In this document: positions 7,175 to 14,967 of the stretch, piece by piece
How the letters are laid out: every line of letters begins with the position of its first letter
Numbering within the stretch: the first letter of the stretch is position 1
Source: F23-B02 sp963620985
GTDB lineage: Bacteria > Bacillota > Clostridia > Oscillospirales > Oscillospiraceae
Length of the DNA: 26,069 nucleotides
Assembly: GCA_963620985.1 (NCBI GenBank)
Contig: CAVFCI010000026.1
Location: 1-26,069, forward strand
Direction: 5' to 3'
Notes under the pieces: generated by a model
Told to the model about the DNA's origin: nothing
Database searches by the model: none
What the model saw: the letters and a program-made list of their open reading frames with translations, nothing else
Program-made: the position numbers and the translations under genes

Positions 7175-7664
7175 TGTCTTCACCTCCGATGATCTCTGAA
7201 AGCTCCTGCTTGCCGCGATAGAAGCGCACCCGTGCCCAGACCTCGCTGCGCCCGAGTATCTCGCCGATATCGCGGAAGGAAAAATCGCCGGCTATGCGCA
7301 GATGTATGACCTCGCGTGTGTCGGCATCGAGCTGCTGCATGGCGCGGTACAGCCGCTTGCGCTCGTCGCGCTTTTCCGTGAGCAGCGCCGTGTCGTCGGG
7401 CGCGGCCATGCTCTCGGCAAAGCTCTCGTCGAGCGGAGCTGTCCTTGACCTGCGCTCAAGCTCCTTATACCACAGTCTTTTTGCTATCGCGCACAGCCAG
7501 ACCTGCGGTGAAGCCTCGCCGCGATAGCTGTCCATGCTTTTGAGCGCCCTGTAAAAGGTTTCCTGCGTTAGCTCCTCGGCAGTATCGGCCTCGCCGCACA
7601 GCGAGAACAGATAGCGGTAAACGCGCTGCGCGTGCTCGATGTAGATATCTCCGCCCTTCGCCAC
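7167..7664 (-). CDS. ECF-type sigma-70 family RNA polymerase sigma factor
   Basis: This protein of 165 residues has the two-domain ECF layout. Region 2 is about 8-72, with YRYLFSLCGEADTAEELTQE and the -10-recognition helix near SYRGEASPQVWLCAIAKRL. Region 4 is about 103-157, with LDADTREVIHLRIAG and the helix-turn-helix FSFRDIGEILGRSEVWARVR that reads the -35. The start chosen is the GTG at 7664, because AAGGAGG at 7673-7679 is ideally placed. Translation from the upstream ATG at 7700 would add 12 residues that look like leader sequence. It directs polymerase to envelope or stress promoters and is controlled by the overlapping anti-sigma gene. TGTAAC and a repeated GTAAC upstream (about 7690-7716) could belong to an autoregulated promoter, but I cannot define a clear -10. 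Confidence 0.9.
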   Translation of the reverse strand: MAKGGDIYIEHAQRVYRYLFSLCGEADTAEELTQETFYRALKSMDSYRGEASPQVWLCAIAKRLWYKELERRSRTAPLDESFAESMAAPDDTALLTEKRDERKRLYRAMQQLDADTREVIHLRIAGDFSFRDIGEILGRSEVWARVRFYRGKQELSEIIGGEDNG

Positions 7665-7724
7665 AGACTTCACCTCCTTATACCTGTTAGTTACTTTCAA
7701 AGGCCGTTCGTTACAGTGATTTTG

Positions 7725-7755
7725 AAAAAAGCTCAGGCAGGAACCTGAGCTTTTT
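7725..7755 (-). terminator. Intrinsic terminator after nadE
   Basis: A 12-bp stem (7726-7737 with 7744-7755, core GCTCAGG/CCTGAGC) around a 6-base loop is followed on the minus strand by a T run. It lies 13 bases after the nadE stop codon and separates the glyQS-nadE operon from the sigma gene. Confidence 0.85.
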
Positions 7756-7767
7756 CAGTGTTAGGCT

Positions 7768-9672
7768 TTATTCTTTTGCTACGCTGTCAACAGAGGCCAT
7801 GAACAGGCTGTTCTCGGCATCCGAGGGGATGAGGAAGCCGGTGCGCGGCGAGACGGAGAAGGCCTCAACGCTCGGGCCGTCCATCAGGCAGCTGCGCTTG
7901 AACTGCTGGCTGAAATAGCGCTTGCAGTAGCTGCGAAGCCACTTGGTGAGCTCCTCGTCCGTAAACTCGTCGCCGTAGGCGGCTTTTGCAAGGCGCATGG
8001 TCTTGGCCGGCGAGAAGCCGCAGATCATCATCTTGTGCGTGAAGAAGTCCTGAAGACTGTACGAGCCGACGTTCTCCTCACTCTTCTGCTCGATCTGGTC
8101 GTCGTGTATCGGCAGCAGCTCCGGCGTTACGGGGCAGTCGAGAACGTCCCACAGCGCGTCGGCGAGGACCTTGTCCTCGGTGTGCTGGGCGATGTAGCGA
8201 ACGCCTGCGCGGACCTGAGTCTTGGTCAGCCCCATGTTCACGTCGTACATGCTCGTGTGGTCGCCGTTGTAGGTGCACCAGCCGTCAACGAACTCGCTGA
8301 GATCCTCGGTGCCGACGTCAAGGCCGTTGACCTTGTTGGCTATATCCATGAGCACCTGCGTGCGCTCACGCGCCTGCGCGTTCTCAAAGGCGATGGAGTA
8401 ATCGTCGTGGGCGTGGCCGATATCGTCAAAGTGCTTGTAAACGCTCTCGCCGATGTCGATAACGCGAACCTCCGCACCGACCTGCTCGGCGACGATGATG
8501 GCGTTGGACTTCGTGCGGGAGGAGGTGCCGAAGCAGGGCAGGGTGCAGGCGACGACGTTCGTCGAGGGCAGACCCATGCGCTTTACGGCCTCGGCGCAGA
8601 CCATGACCGTCAGGGTCGAGTCAACGCCGCCGGAGATGCCTACGACGCAGTGGTCGAGCCCTGCGTAGGTCATGCGCTTTACAAGGCCGGAGACCTGAAT
8701 GTCGATCATCCTGCGGCAGTAGTTGCCCATGTCCTTTTCAAACTCGGGCAGATGCGGCAGCTTGCGGTAAGTGCGCGTGAGCTCAGTTTCGCAGAGCTCC
8801 TCGCCCCAGTAGAGCTCGGAGTGGCTGTACTTATACTGGCTCCTGCCGTATTTGCCGCTCTTGCGGCGGAGGTTTTCAAGATACTCAATGTCGAGCTCGG
8901 AGACGACAAAGCAGTCCTCGCACTCGTCGGAGGCGAGCACCTCGCCGTTTTCGGCGACCATGCACAGGCCGGAGTAGACATTGTCGGTCGTGCTCTCACC
9001 CTTGCCGGGCGCTGCGAGAACGATGCCGCAGCTCAGATGCTTAGAGCGGTATTTTACCGAATCCGTGGCCTCGATGGTGGAGCTGACTGTAGCGGGGAAG
9101 GAGGCAAGCGATGCTATGACCGTTGCGCCGGCAAGAGCGTGGCGCGCTGCCGGTGAGTCTATGGCCTCCGCGTCCGCGCCGAGCTCGACCGCGACGGAAA
9201 GTCCGGGCAGCACATCGCTGGTGAACAGAAGCTCGGTGTCAAAGAAGGTGTCGAACTTGCCGCAGACGGTCTCCTCGCCGCCATCGTCGTCTGCCGCGGC
9301 GAATACGGTGCCGTCTGTCTCGGAGCGGGGCACAAGACCCAGAAGCTCGCCGTCGGAGATGACCGCCGCGACGCTGTACAGCGCGCCGCCTCTCGGCGCG
9401 TAGGGCAGGCCGACGACAACGAGCATGTCGCTTCCGGCACTGGCCTCGATGACCTTTTCAAGCGCGGCCTCCGCGCCGCGCAGGAGAACTCTGTGGCCGA
9501 AAAGGTCGTAGCAGGAGCAGCCCGTGAGCGTGAGCTCGGGGAAAACGAGCAGCTTTACGCCCTTTTCGGACGCTTTTTTCATGCACTCGATGACCTGAGC
9601 GGCGTTGTATTCCGTGTCGGCTACCTTGATCATTGGAGATGCGGCTGCAACTTTAATAAATCCGTCTTTCAT
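7768..9672 (-). CDS. nadE: NAD synthetase, two-domain form with degenerate glutaminase site
   Basis: This 634-residue protein has the nitrilase-fold glutaminase domain (about 5-270) followed by the NAD synthetase ATP-pyrophosphatase domain (about 310-634) with the P-loop GISGGVDST at 345-353. The normal reaction is ATP-dependent amidation of nicotinate adenine dinucleotide to NAD using glutamine. In the glutaminase domain the catalytic Glu is present (FPEL, Glu46), but the catalytic Lys position (family VPKxYLPN) reads VPRSETDG (Arg116). The nucleophile position (family EICEDLW) reads ELGADAE (Gly165). Glutamine hydrolysis is therefore predicted to be lost. The synthetase half also differs from the family (GTEDLSEFVDG for GTGDLSELALG). 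I chose the ATG at 9672 because the family begins MKDGFIKVA; a GTG at 9681 directly after the upstream stop is an alternative. It is the last gene of the glyQS operon. Confidence 0.87.
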   Translation of the reverse strand: MKDGFIKVAAASPMIKVADTEYNAAQVIECMKKASEKGVKLLVFPELTLTGCSCYDLFGHRVLLRGAEAALEKVIEASAGSDMLVVVGLPYAPRGGALYSVAAVISDGELLGLVPRSETDGTVFAAADDDGGEETVCGKFDTFFDTELLFTSDVLPGLSVAVELGADAEAIDSPAARHALAGATVIASLASFPATVSSTIEATDSVKYRSKHLSCGIVLAAPGKGESTTDNVYSGLCMVAENGEVLASDECEDCFVVSELDIEYLENLRRKSGKYGRSQYKYSHSELYWGEELCETELTRTYRKLPHLPEFEKDMGNYCRRMIDIQVSGLVKRMTYAGLDHCVVGISGGVDSTLTVMVCAEAVKRMGLPSTNVVACTLPCFGTSSRTKSNAIIVAEQVGAEVRVIDIGESVYKHFDDIGHAHDDYSIAFENAQARERTQVLMDIANKVNGLDVGTEDLSEFVDGWCTYNGDHTSMYDVNMGLTKTQVRAGVRYIAQHTEDKVLADALWDVLDCPVTPELLPIHDDQIEQKSEENVGSYSLQDFFTHKMMICGFSPAKTMRLAKAAYGDEFTDEELTKWLRSYCKRYFSQQFKRSCLMDGPSVEAFSVSPRTGFLIPSDAENSLFMASVDSVAKE

Positions 9673-9681
9673 TTTTATCAC

Positions 9682-10026
9682 TCATTTCTCTGATTTTTGT
9701 ATGTCAAATAAAGTTTCGCCATAATAGTGGATAATTATTTTCGATGCTTCGTCAAAGCTGTCGGGAGCTATGACGATCGTGATCTTATCTCCGCTTATGC
9801 GGCAGTCCTCAACGCCGTCAACAAGCGGAAGGAGGTTATCTTCAAGCTCCTGCTCGAACTCGTCAAGATGCTCGGAGTAATACTCGGTCGTGTGCGGGCA
9901 GGTGTACTTATCGCCGAGCGGAGCCTCGCTCGTGAAGCAGAACACCATGAACACGGCAAACAGAATGAGAAACATTATGCAGCCTATGGGTTTTATCGCC
10001 TTAACAAAGCCTTCGCCTGCCGTCAT
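9682..10026 (-). CDS. Small single-pass membrane protein of unknown function
   Basis: This 114-residue protein has a short basic N-terminus, one hydrophobic helix at about 12-31, and an acidic soluble domain. The C-terminal half (about 68-110, DCRISGDKITIVIAPDSFDEASKIIIHYYG) looks like a compact alpha/beta fold. I do not recognise a family. The start ATG at 10026 overlaps the stop codon of the upstream sulfatase gene (ATGA) and has GGAGG at 10034-10038, so it is clearly part of the operon. The downstream nadE begins within about ten bases of its stop. Context suggests an envelope protein that accompanies the sulfatase, but that is inference. Confidence 0.72.
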   Translation of the reverse strand: MTAGEGFVKAIKPIGCIMFLILFAVFMVFCFTSEAPLGDKYTCPHTTEYYSEHLDEFEQELEDNLLPLVDGVEDCRISGDKITIVIAPDSFDEASKIIIHYYGETLFDIQKSEK

Positions 10027-11882
10027 GATGCTGCCTCCGAATATAAAAAGTTCTGTCGCATGTAATACTGCACCCTTTCCACTAACTGCGCCGTTTCGAG
10101 CCTGCTGCCGCTGATGCTGTCCCTGACCTCGCCGTCTATGAGGTAGAAGCCGGAGGTGTTTATAACGGGAAGCTCGGTCTGCACCCCGTTCATGAACTTC
10201 ATGTAGGCCGTACCCTCCCAGCCGAGCAGCGAGAACAGCTCGTTCATGAGGTAGCAGGGGCTTATGTCCGGCCCCTGACCGGTAAAGCTGCTGCCGCATA
10301 TCTCCTTGGCGGCATCGTTTGCCCAGATCAGATAGCGCGTGGTGTAGTAATTTCTGAAGCCCTCCGTGGTCGAGCGGTCAAGGCTTATGCCGAGCTCGGT
10401 GTAGCACAGGCTGCCGTCGCCGAGCCAGGGCTTGTGATCGCCGTATACGAGCAGCACGACGGGCTCGTCCATCGCTTCAAGCTCATCCTTCAGAGCGCAC
10501 AGGTTCTCTATCGTGTTTTTGACCGAGCCGAGATAGTTGTTGATGATGTAATAGCTGTAATCGCTCACGTCGCCGCTCCACAGCTCCTCGCCCCAGATGA
10601 GCTCCTCGCTGCTGTACGGTCCGTGCCCCTGATAGCTGACGTTGAAGGAGAAAACGTCCTTGCCGGATGCGATATCTGACTTGAAAAGGCTCAGCATTTC
10701 GGGGAAGAGATCATCGTCGGGGCTCGTCGGATAGCCGTATTTTTCGTAATACTCCTCGGTGTACAGATAGTCCTCGAAGCCGAGGTAGCCGTTTACGTTG
10801 TACCTGTTGTAAAACGTGCGCAGACAGGGGTGACTGCCGTTTGCGGTGTAGCCCTGCTCACGCAGATACCAGACGTAGGAGTTCGTGGTGCTGCGGTAGT
10901 CCTTGAGCTCGGCAAAGCCCGTGAGGAAGCAGCGCTCGGTGTCTATCGTGCCGCCGGCAAAGACATTTGTCAGCAGGTTTCCCGTGTAGCTTTCGGCCTC
11001 AAGCGCGTGATAGTCGGCGTACACATCCTCTATCCCCTCAAGCCCCGCCGTTGTAAGATCGGAGAAGGCCTCGAGCTGAATGGCAAGGATGTTTACCTTT
11101 TTATCCTCGGGGATATCGGAGTCTGAATAAGCCGAGAGAACGCTTTCGGCCTCGGTCTCGTCGTAGCCGTCGGGCGGAGTGTCTATCGCAGAGGATATAC
11201 TGTAGATAAACGGGTACACGAAGCCCTTGGAAATAAAGACATCCCTTGCCTCCCAACGGCTCGCGTGCTCGAAGTTTGCCGTCTTCACGTTGTAGGTATA
11301 GTCATCGGAGTAGACGAGCTTCCACAGCGGCCATACGCTCAGCGCGATGACTGCGGCTATGGCAGCTCTCGCTCTGCCTGAGGCGCGTCCGCGCACGAAG
11401 AAAAACAGCAGCAGCGTTCCGATAACGACGCATAAAAGGCAGGCGGCTATGCGCTTTGTGAGCGTGATATTATAGTTTGCCGATACGCCCAGCGCCGTAT
11501 GTATTGCCGTAATGTCCGAAAACATGAACGGATCGTCGCGGAATTTGAGCTTGAAGTAGTTTCCCACCGAGGCCGTTACGAAAACAGCACCGGTGCCCAG
11601 AAACGAGATCCACGCCCTGTTAACAAGGCAGTAGAGCAGAAGCTCAAGCATGCAGACCGGCAGGAAGTTCAGAAGGAATATCAGCGGGTGCCGGAAATAG
11701 TCGCGCAGCAGCTCATAGCTGCCCATGCCGATGCCGAGGAACAGCGTCAGGCAGCATATCCCCGCCGCCGAGACGGCGAGCAGCCCGTAATTCCATAGGT
11801 AAAAGCAGAAGCGCCGGCGCGGTCCGGCACAGACGGAAATGTCCGTGCCGAACAGAAAATAACGTTGCTTTGTGCCGGTCAT
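10023..11882 (-). CDS. LTA synthase family membrane sulfatase-fold protein
   Basis: This 619-residue protein has an N-terminal membrane region with about five helices (about 28-190) and a C-terminal extracellular sulfatase-fold domain (about 262-600). Metal and catalytic positions of the LtaS family are visible: LEAF with Glu271, GGTIDTE with the nucleophile Thr312, SYQGHGPY with His420 and VYGDHKPW with Asp482-His483. Enzymes of this family transfer glycerol-phosphate or other phosphate-containing groups from phosphatidylglycerol-type donors to lipid or wall glycans. Lipoteichoic acid polymerase, primase or another phosphoglycerol transferase are all possible here. It starts 10 bases after the glyQS stop with a weak TGAGG site, and overlaps the next gene by four bases. 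The exact acceptor cannot be read from sequence. Confidence 0.88.
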   Translation of the reverse strand: MTGTKQRYFLFGTDISVCAGPRRRFCFYLWNYGLLAVSAAGICCLTLFLGIGMGSYELLRDYFRHPLIFLLNFLPVCMLELLLYCLVNRAWISFLGTGAVFVTASVGNYFKLKFRDDPFMFSDITAIHTALGVSANYNITLTKRIAACLLCVVIGTLLLFFFVRGRASGRARAAIAAVIALSVWPLWKLVYSDDYTYNVKTANFEHASRWEARDVFISKGFVYPFIYSISSAIDTPPDGYDETEAESVLSAYSDSDIPEDKKVNILAIQLEAFSDLTTAGLEGIEDVYADYHALEAESYTGNLLTNVFAGGTIDTERCFLTGFAELKDYRSTTNSYVWYLREQGYTANGSHPCLRTFYNRYNVNGYLGFEDYLYTEEYYEKYGYPTSPDDDLFPEMLSLFKSDIASGKDVFSFNVSYQGHGPYSSEELIWGEELWSGDVSDYSYYIINNYLGSVKNTIENLCALKDELEAMDEPVVLLVYGDHKPWLGDGSLCYTELGISLDRSTTEGFRNYYTTRYLIWANDAAKEICGSSFTGQGPDISPCYLMNELFSLLGWEGTAYMKFMNGVQTELPVINTSGFYLIDGEVRDSISGSRLETAQLVERVQYYMRQNFLYSEAAS

Positions 11883-11892
11883 GGCCGTGGCC

Positions 11893-13317
11893 TCAGAACT
11901 TTATCCTCTCAGCGATATAGTCCCTGACCTCGCTGATGGGGATGCGCACCTGCTGCATGCTGTCGCGCTCACGGATGGTGACGCAGTGGTCGGCCTCGTC
12001 GGTCTCCGTGCCGACGGTGTTGAAGTCGAAGGTGATGCAGTAGGGGGTGCCTATCTCGTCCTCGCGGCGGTAGCGCTTGCCGATGGAGCCGGTCTCGTCG
12101 TAATCGACCATGAACTCCCGGCTCAGCTCCGTGTAAAGCTCCATTGCAGGGCCTGTGAGTATCTCCTTCTTGCTCAGCGGCAGGATCGCGCACTTATAGG
12201 GCGCAAGCGCCGGATGCAGGTGCAGAACTGTGCGGATATCGTCGTTGCCCTTCTTGTCCTGACCGACGACCTCCTCGTCGTATGCCTCGCACAGGAAGGC
12301 CAGCGCGACGCGGTCGCAGCCGAGGGACGGCTCGATGACATAGGGGATGTAGTGCTCGTTGGTGTCCTGATCGTAATAGGTCAGATCCTTGCCGGAGGCC
12401 TCCTGATGGCGGCCAAGGTCGTAATCGGTGCGGTCGGCAATGCCCCACAGCTCGCCCCAGTCGGTGAACGGGAAGGCGTATTCGATATCGGTCGTTGCAC
12501 GGGAGTAGAAGGCAAGCTCCGCCGGCTCGTGGTCGCGCAGGCGCAGGTTATCCTCGCTTATACCCAGCGACAGCAGCCAGCTTTTGCAGAAGTCCTTCCA
12601 GTAGGCAAACCATTCGAGGTCGGTGCCCGGCTTGCAGAAGAACTCGCATTCCATCTGCTCGAACTCGCGGATGCGGAAGATGAAGTTGCCCGGCGTTATC
12701 TCGTTGCGGAAGGCCTTGCCGACCTGACATACGCCGAAGGGCAGCTTTTTGCGCGTGGTGCGCTGGATATTTGCAAAGTTCACGAAAATGCCCTGAGCGG
12801 TCTCGGGACGCAGGTAGCAGGTGGAGCTGGAGTCCTCGGTCACGCCGATGGCAGTCTTGAACATGAGGTTGAACTTGCGGATGGGGGTGAAGTCGTGCTT
12901 GCCGCATACGGGGCAGACTATATCCTCGTGCGAGGCTATGAACTCGTCCATCTCGTCGAAGCTCATCGCATCGACGTTGACCTCGTGGTGCTCCTCGCCG
13001 ATGAGCTTGTCGGCACGGTGGCGCGCCTTGCAGGAGCGGCAGTCGAGCAGGGGGTCAGAGAAGCTGGAAACGTGGCCGGTGGTGATCCATGTCTGCGGAT
13101 TCATGATGATGGCGGCATCCAGACCGACATTGTAGGGGCTTTCCTGAACAAACTTCTTCAGCCACGCCTTTTTGACGTTGTTTTTGAACTCAACGCCCAA
13201 AGGACCGTAGTCCCAGGAGTTTGCAAGGCCGCCGTATATCTCGCTTCCGGGATACACATAGCCGCGGTTTTTGCACAGGGCAACGATCTTGTCCATAGTC
13301 TTTTCGCTGTTTTTCAT
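11893..13317 (-). CDS. glyQS: Glycyl-tRNA synthetase, homodimeric class II type
   Basis: This 474-residue cytoplasmic enzyme attaches glycine to tRNA-Gly. It carries class II signatures: YGGLANSWDYGPLG near residue 28, motif 2 around VGKAFRNEITPGNFIFRIRE, and motif 3 EPSLGCDRVALAF. It also carries a C-terminal anticodon-binding domain beginning near APYKCAILPL. Cysteine pairs CRSC and CPVCGKH within the insertion could bind zinc. The ATG at 13317 follows AAAGGA with suitable spacing. An in-frame upstream start would add 12 residues of leader sequence, so it was rejected. It is the first gene of the glyQS-sulfatase-orf114-nadE operon. I looked for a T-box leader and saw none; only about 70 bases separate the predicted promoter from the start. 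Confidence 0.96.
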   Translation of the reverse strand: MKNSEKTMDKIVALCKNRGYVYPGSEIYGGLANSWDYGPLGVEFKNNVKKAWLKKFVQESPYNVGLDAAIIMNPQTWITTGHVSSFSDPLLDCRSCKARHRADKLIGEEHHEVNVDAMSFDEMDEFIASHEDIVCPVCGKHDFTPIRKFNLMFKTAIGVTEDSSSTCYLRPETAQGIFVNFANIQRTTRKKLPFGVCQVGKAFRNEITPGNFIFRIREFEQMECEFFCKPGTDLEWFAYWKDFCKSWLLSLGISEDNLRLRDHEPAELAFYSRATTDIEYAFPFTDWGELWGIADRTDYDLGRHQEASGKDLTYYDQDTNEHYIPYVIEPSLGCDRVALAFLCEAYDEEVVGQDKKGNDDIRTVLHLHPALAPYKCAILPLSKKEILTGPAMELYTELSREFMVDYDETGSIGKRYRREDEIGTPYCITFDFNTVGTETDEADHCVTIRERDSMQQVRIPISEVRDYIAERIKF

Positions 13318-13391
13318 TTTTCCGTCCTTTCCCGCGGCTGGCTGCCGCAGCAAAAATAAAATAATATTAATGTAGTTGTCTACAAATCGTA

Positions 13392-13420
13392 ACTATATCA
13401 TTTGCCGTCGCTTTTATCAA
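13392..13420 (-). promoter_or_regulatory. Promoter of the glyQS operon
   Basis: On the minus strand TTGATA (13420-13415) and TATAGT (13397-13392) are separated by exactly 17 bases. Each hexamer matches five of six consensus bases. The leader to the ATG at 13317 is about 70 bases. Confidence 0.65.
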
Positions 13421-13647
13421 TACAATGTCAAAATATAAACTAAACGAAAACTTTACGCGCAGTATTCCGTTTCGGAATGCGTTGTATGAATACTTGTGCA
13501 ATGTCGTACACGATAGAGCGCAAAACGGGTATAACAGAACATAAAACTGTGCAATTATCACGATTTTAACGAGAGAAATATCAATATTGTGTTTACAAAC
13601 GGCTTGATTTATGATTAAATAGCTGTGTAAAATGCCTTATAATAAAC
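13421..13647. promoter_or_regulatory. AT-rich divergent intergenic region with a short palindrome
   Basis: No gene is visible between glyQS and the aminotransferase gene. A palindrome ATTCCG-TTT-CGGAAT at 13464-13478 could be a regulator site for either direction. For the aminotransferase, TTTACA about 50 bases upstream of its ribosome site, followed after 17 bases by TTAAAT, is a weak promoter candidate. Confidence 0.35.
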
Positions 13648-13663
13648 AGGAGGAATAAAGCAA

Positions 13664-14851
13664 ATGATCAAATTTTCAAGCAGAATGAACCTTCTCAAGG
13701 GTTCGGCAATCCGTGAGCTCCTCGCACTGGCCAACAAGCCCGAGGTTCTCTCCTTCGCCGGCGGCATGCCCGCTCCCGAGCTTTTCCCCGTTGACAAGAT
13801 AAAGGCTGCTACCGACGCTGTTATGGACGAGCAGGGCAGAGTTGCCCTTCAGTACTCCAGCACCAACGGCTTCGAGCACTTCCGTCAGCAGATCGCCGAC
13901 CGTATGGAGGCAAAGCTCAACATCAAGACCACTGCCGACAACATTCTCGTCACCTCCGGCTCTCAGCAGGGTCTGGACTACTCGGCGCGCGTGTTCTGCG
14001 ACAAGGGCGACGTTATCATCATCGAGAGCCCGTCCTACCTCGGCGCACTTAACGCATTCAAGGCCTGCGAGCCCAACTTCGTTGCTATCCCCACCGACGG
14101 CGACGGCATGATCATGGAAGAGCTCGAGAAGGTCCTTGCAACGACCGAGAACGTCAAGATGATCTATGTCATCCCCGACTTCCAGAACCCCTCTGGCCGC
14201 ACCTGGCCTCTGGAGCGCCGCAAGCAGTTCATGGAGATCGTAAACAAGTACGAGATCCCCGTTGTTGAGGATAACCCCTACGGCGAGCTCCGCTTTGAAG
14301 GCGAGTATCTGCCCGCACTCAAGAGCATGGACACCAAGGGTCTTGTCGTGTTCCTCGGCACCTTCTCGAAGATCCTCGCTCCCGGCTACCGTCTCGGCTG
14401 GGTCTGCGCCGACGGTGAGATCCTCCAGAAGTACAACTTCCTTGCTCAGGCAGCTTCCCTGCAGTCCTCCACCGAGGCTCAGCTCGTTGTCTCCAAGTTC
14501 ATCGACATGTATGATCTGGACGCACACGTTGCTACCATCAAGGAGTGCTACCGCAAGCGCCGCGACGTTATGATGGAGACCATGGAGAAGGAATTCCCGC
14601 CCGAGGCAAAGTTCACTCACCCCAACGGCGGCCTGTTCACATGGGTCGAGCTCCCCGAGTACATCAACACCAACGAGATGGCAAAGCAGTGCCTTGAGCG
14701 CAACGTTGCTTACGTTCCCGGCGACGGCTTCTTCCCCGACGAAGGCCACAATAACTGCATCCGCCTGAACTACTCCTGCATGCCCGAAGAGAAGATCGTA
14801 AAGGGCATGACCATCCTCGGCGAGGTCATCAAGGAGAACCTGAAGAAGTAA
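13664..14851 (+). CDS. PLP-dependent aminotransferase, fold type I (LysN/aromatic aminotransferase-like)
   Basis: This 395-residue cytoplasmic enzyme matches class I/II aminotransferases. The N-terminal FAGGMPAPELFP (31-42) is typical of the LysN/2-aminoadipate and MocR-related subgroup. SGSQQGLD (98-105) binds the PLP phosphate, PDFQNPSG (171-178) supplies the PLP-stacking Asn, and EDNPYGELRF (202-211) supplies Asp203 and Tyr206. SK at 235-236 gives the Schiff-base Lys236, and the substrate carboxylate is likely bound by Arg near the C-terminus (NNCIRLNYS). The amino-acid substrate cannot be fixed; branched-chain, aromatic or 2-aminoadipate are possible. The ATG at 13664 has AGGAGG at 13648-13653. 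Codons are strongly biased (CTC, GAC, AAG, GTT, GCT), unlike its neighbours, which suggests high expression. It stands alone with its own terminator. Confidence 0.93.
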   Translation: MIKFSSRMNLLKGSAIRELLALANKPEVLSFAGGMPAPELFPVDKIKAATDAVMDEQGRVALQYSSTNGFEHFRQQIADRMEAKLNIKTTADNILVTSGSQQGLDYSARVFCDKGDVIIIESPSYLGALNAFKACEPNFVAIPTDGDGMIMEELEKVLATTENVKMIYVIPDFQNPSGRTWPLERRKQFMEIVNKYEIPVVEDNPYGELRFEGEYLPALKSMDTKGLVVFLGTFSKILAPGYRLGWVCADGEILQKYNFLAQAASLQSSTEAQLVVSKFIDMYDLDAHVATIKECYRKRRDVMMETMEKEFPPEAKFTHPNGGLFTWVELPEYINTNEMAKQCLERNVAYVPGDGFFPDEGHNNCIRLNYSCMPEEKIVKGMTILGEVIKENLKK

Positions 14852-14872
14852 TCTCTTCCATCTTCCAAATAT

Positions 14873-14903
14873 AAAAATCCCGACCACTTGGTCGGGATTT
14901 TTT
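14873..14903 (+). terminator. Intrinsic terminator of the aminotransferase gene
   Basis: AAAAATCCCGACC (14873-14885) pairs with GGTCGGGATTTTT, starting at 14890, around ACTT. A run of T follows at 14898-14903. It begins 22 bases after the stop codon. Confidence 0.92.
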
Positions 14904-14910
14904 CAGCCAC

Positions 14911-14967
14911 AGCCTGTCAAAGAACCCCCGTTTTCAAGCTGCGAAAACGGGGGCTCTTTGACAGGCT
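14911..14967. repeat. 25-bp inverted repeat abutting the terminator and IS remnant
   Basis: The arm 14911-14935 pairs with 14943-14967 with one mismatch around a 7-base loop. The outer part contains CTGTCAAA/TTTGACAG and the inner part CCCCCGTTTTC. It starts a few bases after the terminator T run and ends where the truncated transposase reading frame loses homology. A similar GTCAAA palindrome follows the terminator at the end of the window. Confidence 0.8.

Noticed and set aside
11872..13359. Open frame of 495 codons on the plus strand
   Set aside because: It is the antisense shadow of glyQS.
13318..13391. Possible T-box riboswitch before glyQS
   Set aside because: The leader is about 70 bases from the predicted promoter, and I found no T-box consensus (AGGGTGGNACCGCG) or antiterminator.
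13676..14887. Open frame of 403 codons on the minus strand
   Set aside because: It mirrors the aminotransferase gene, whose motifs and ribosome site are clear. The shadow frame has the low-complexity Val/Leu/Gly/Asp composition typical of such artefacts.
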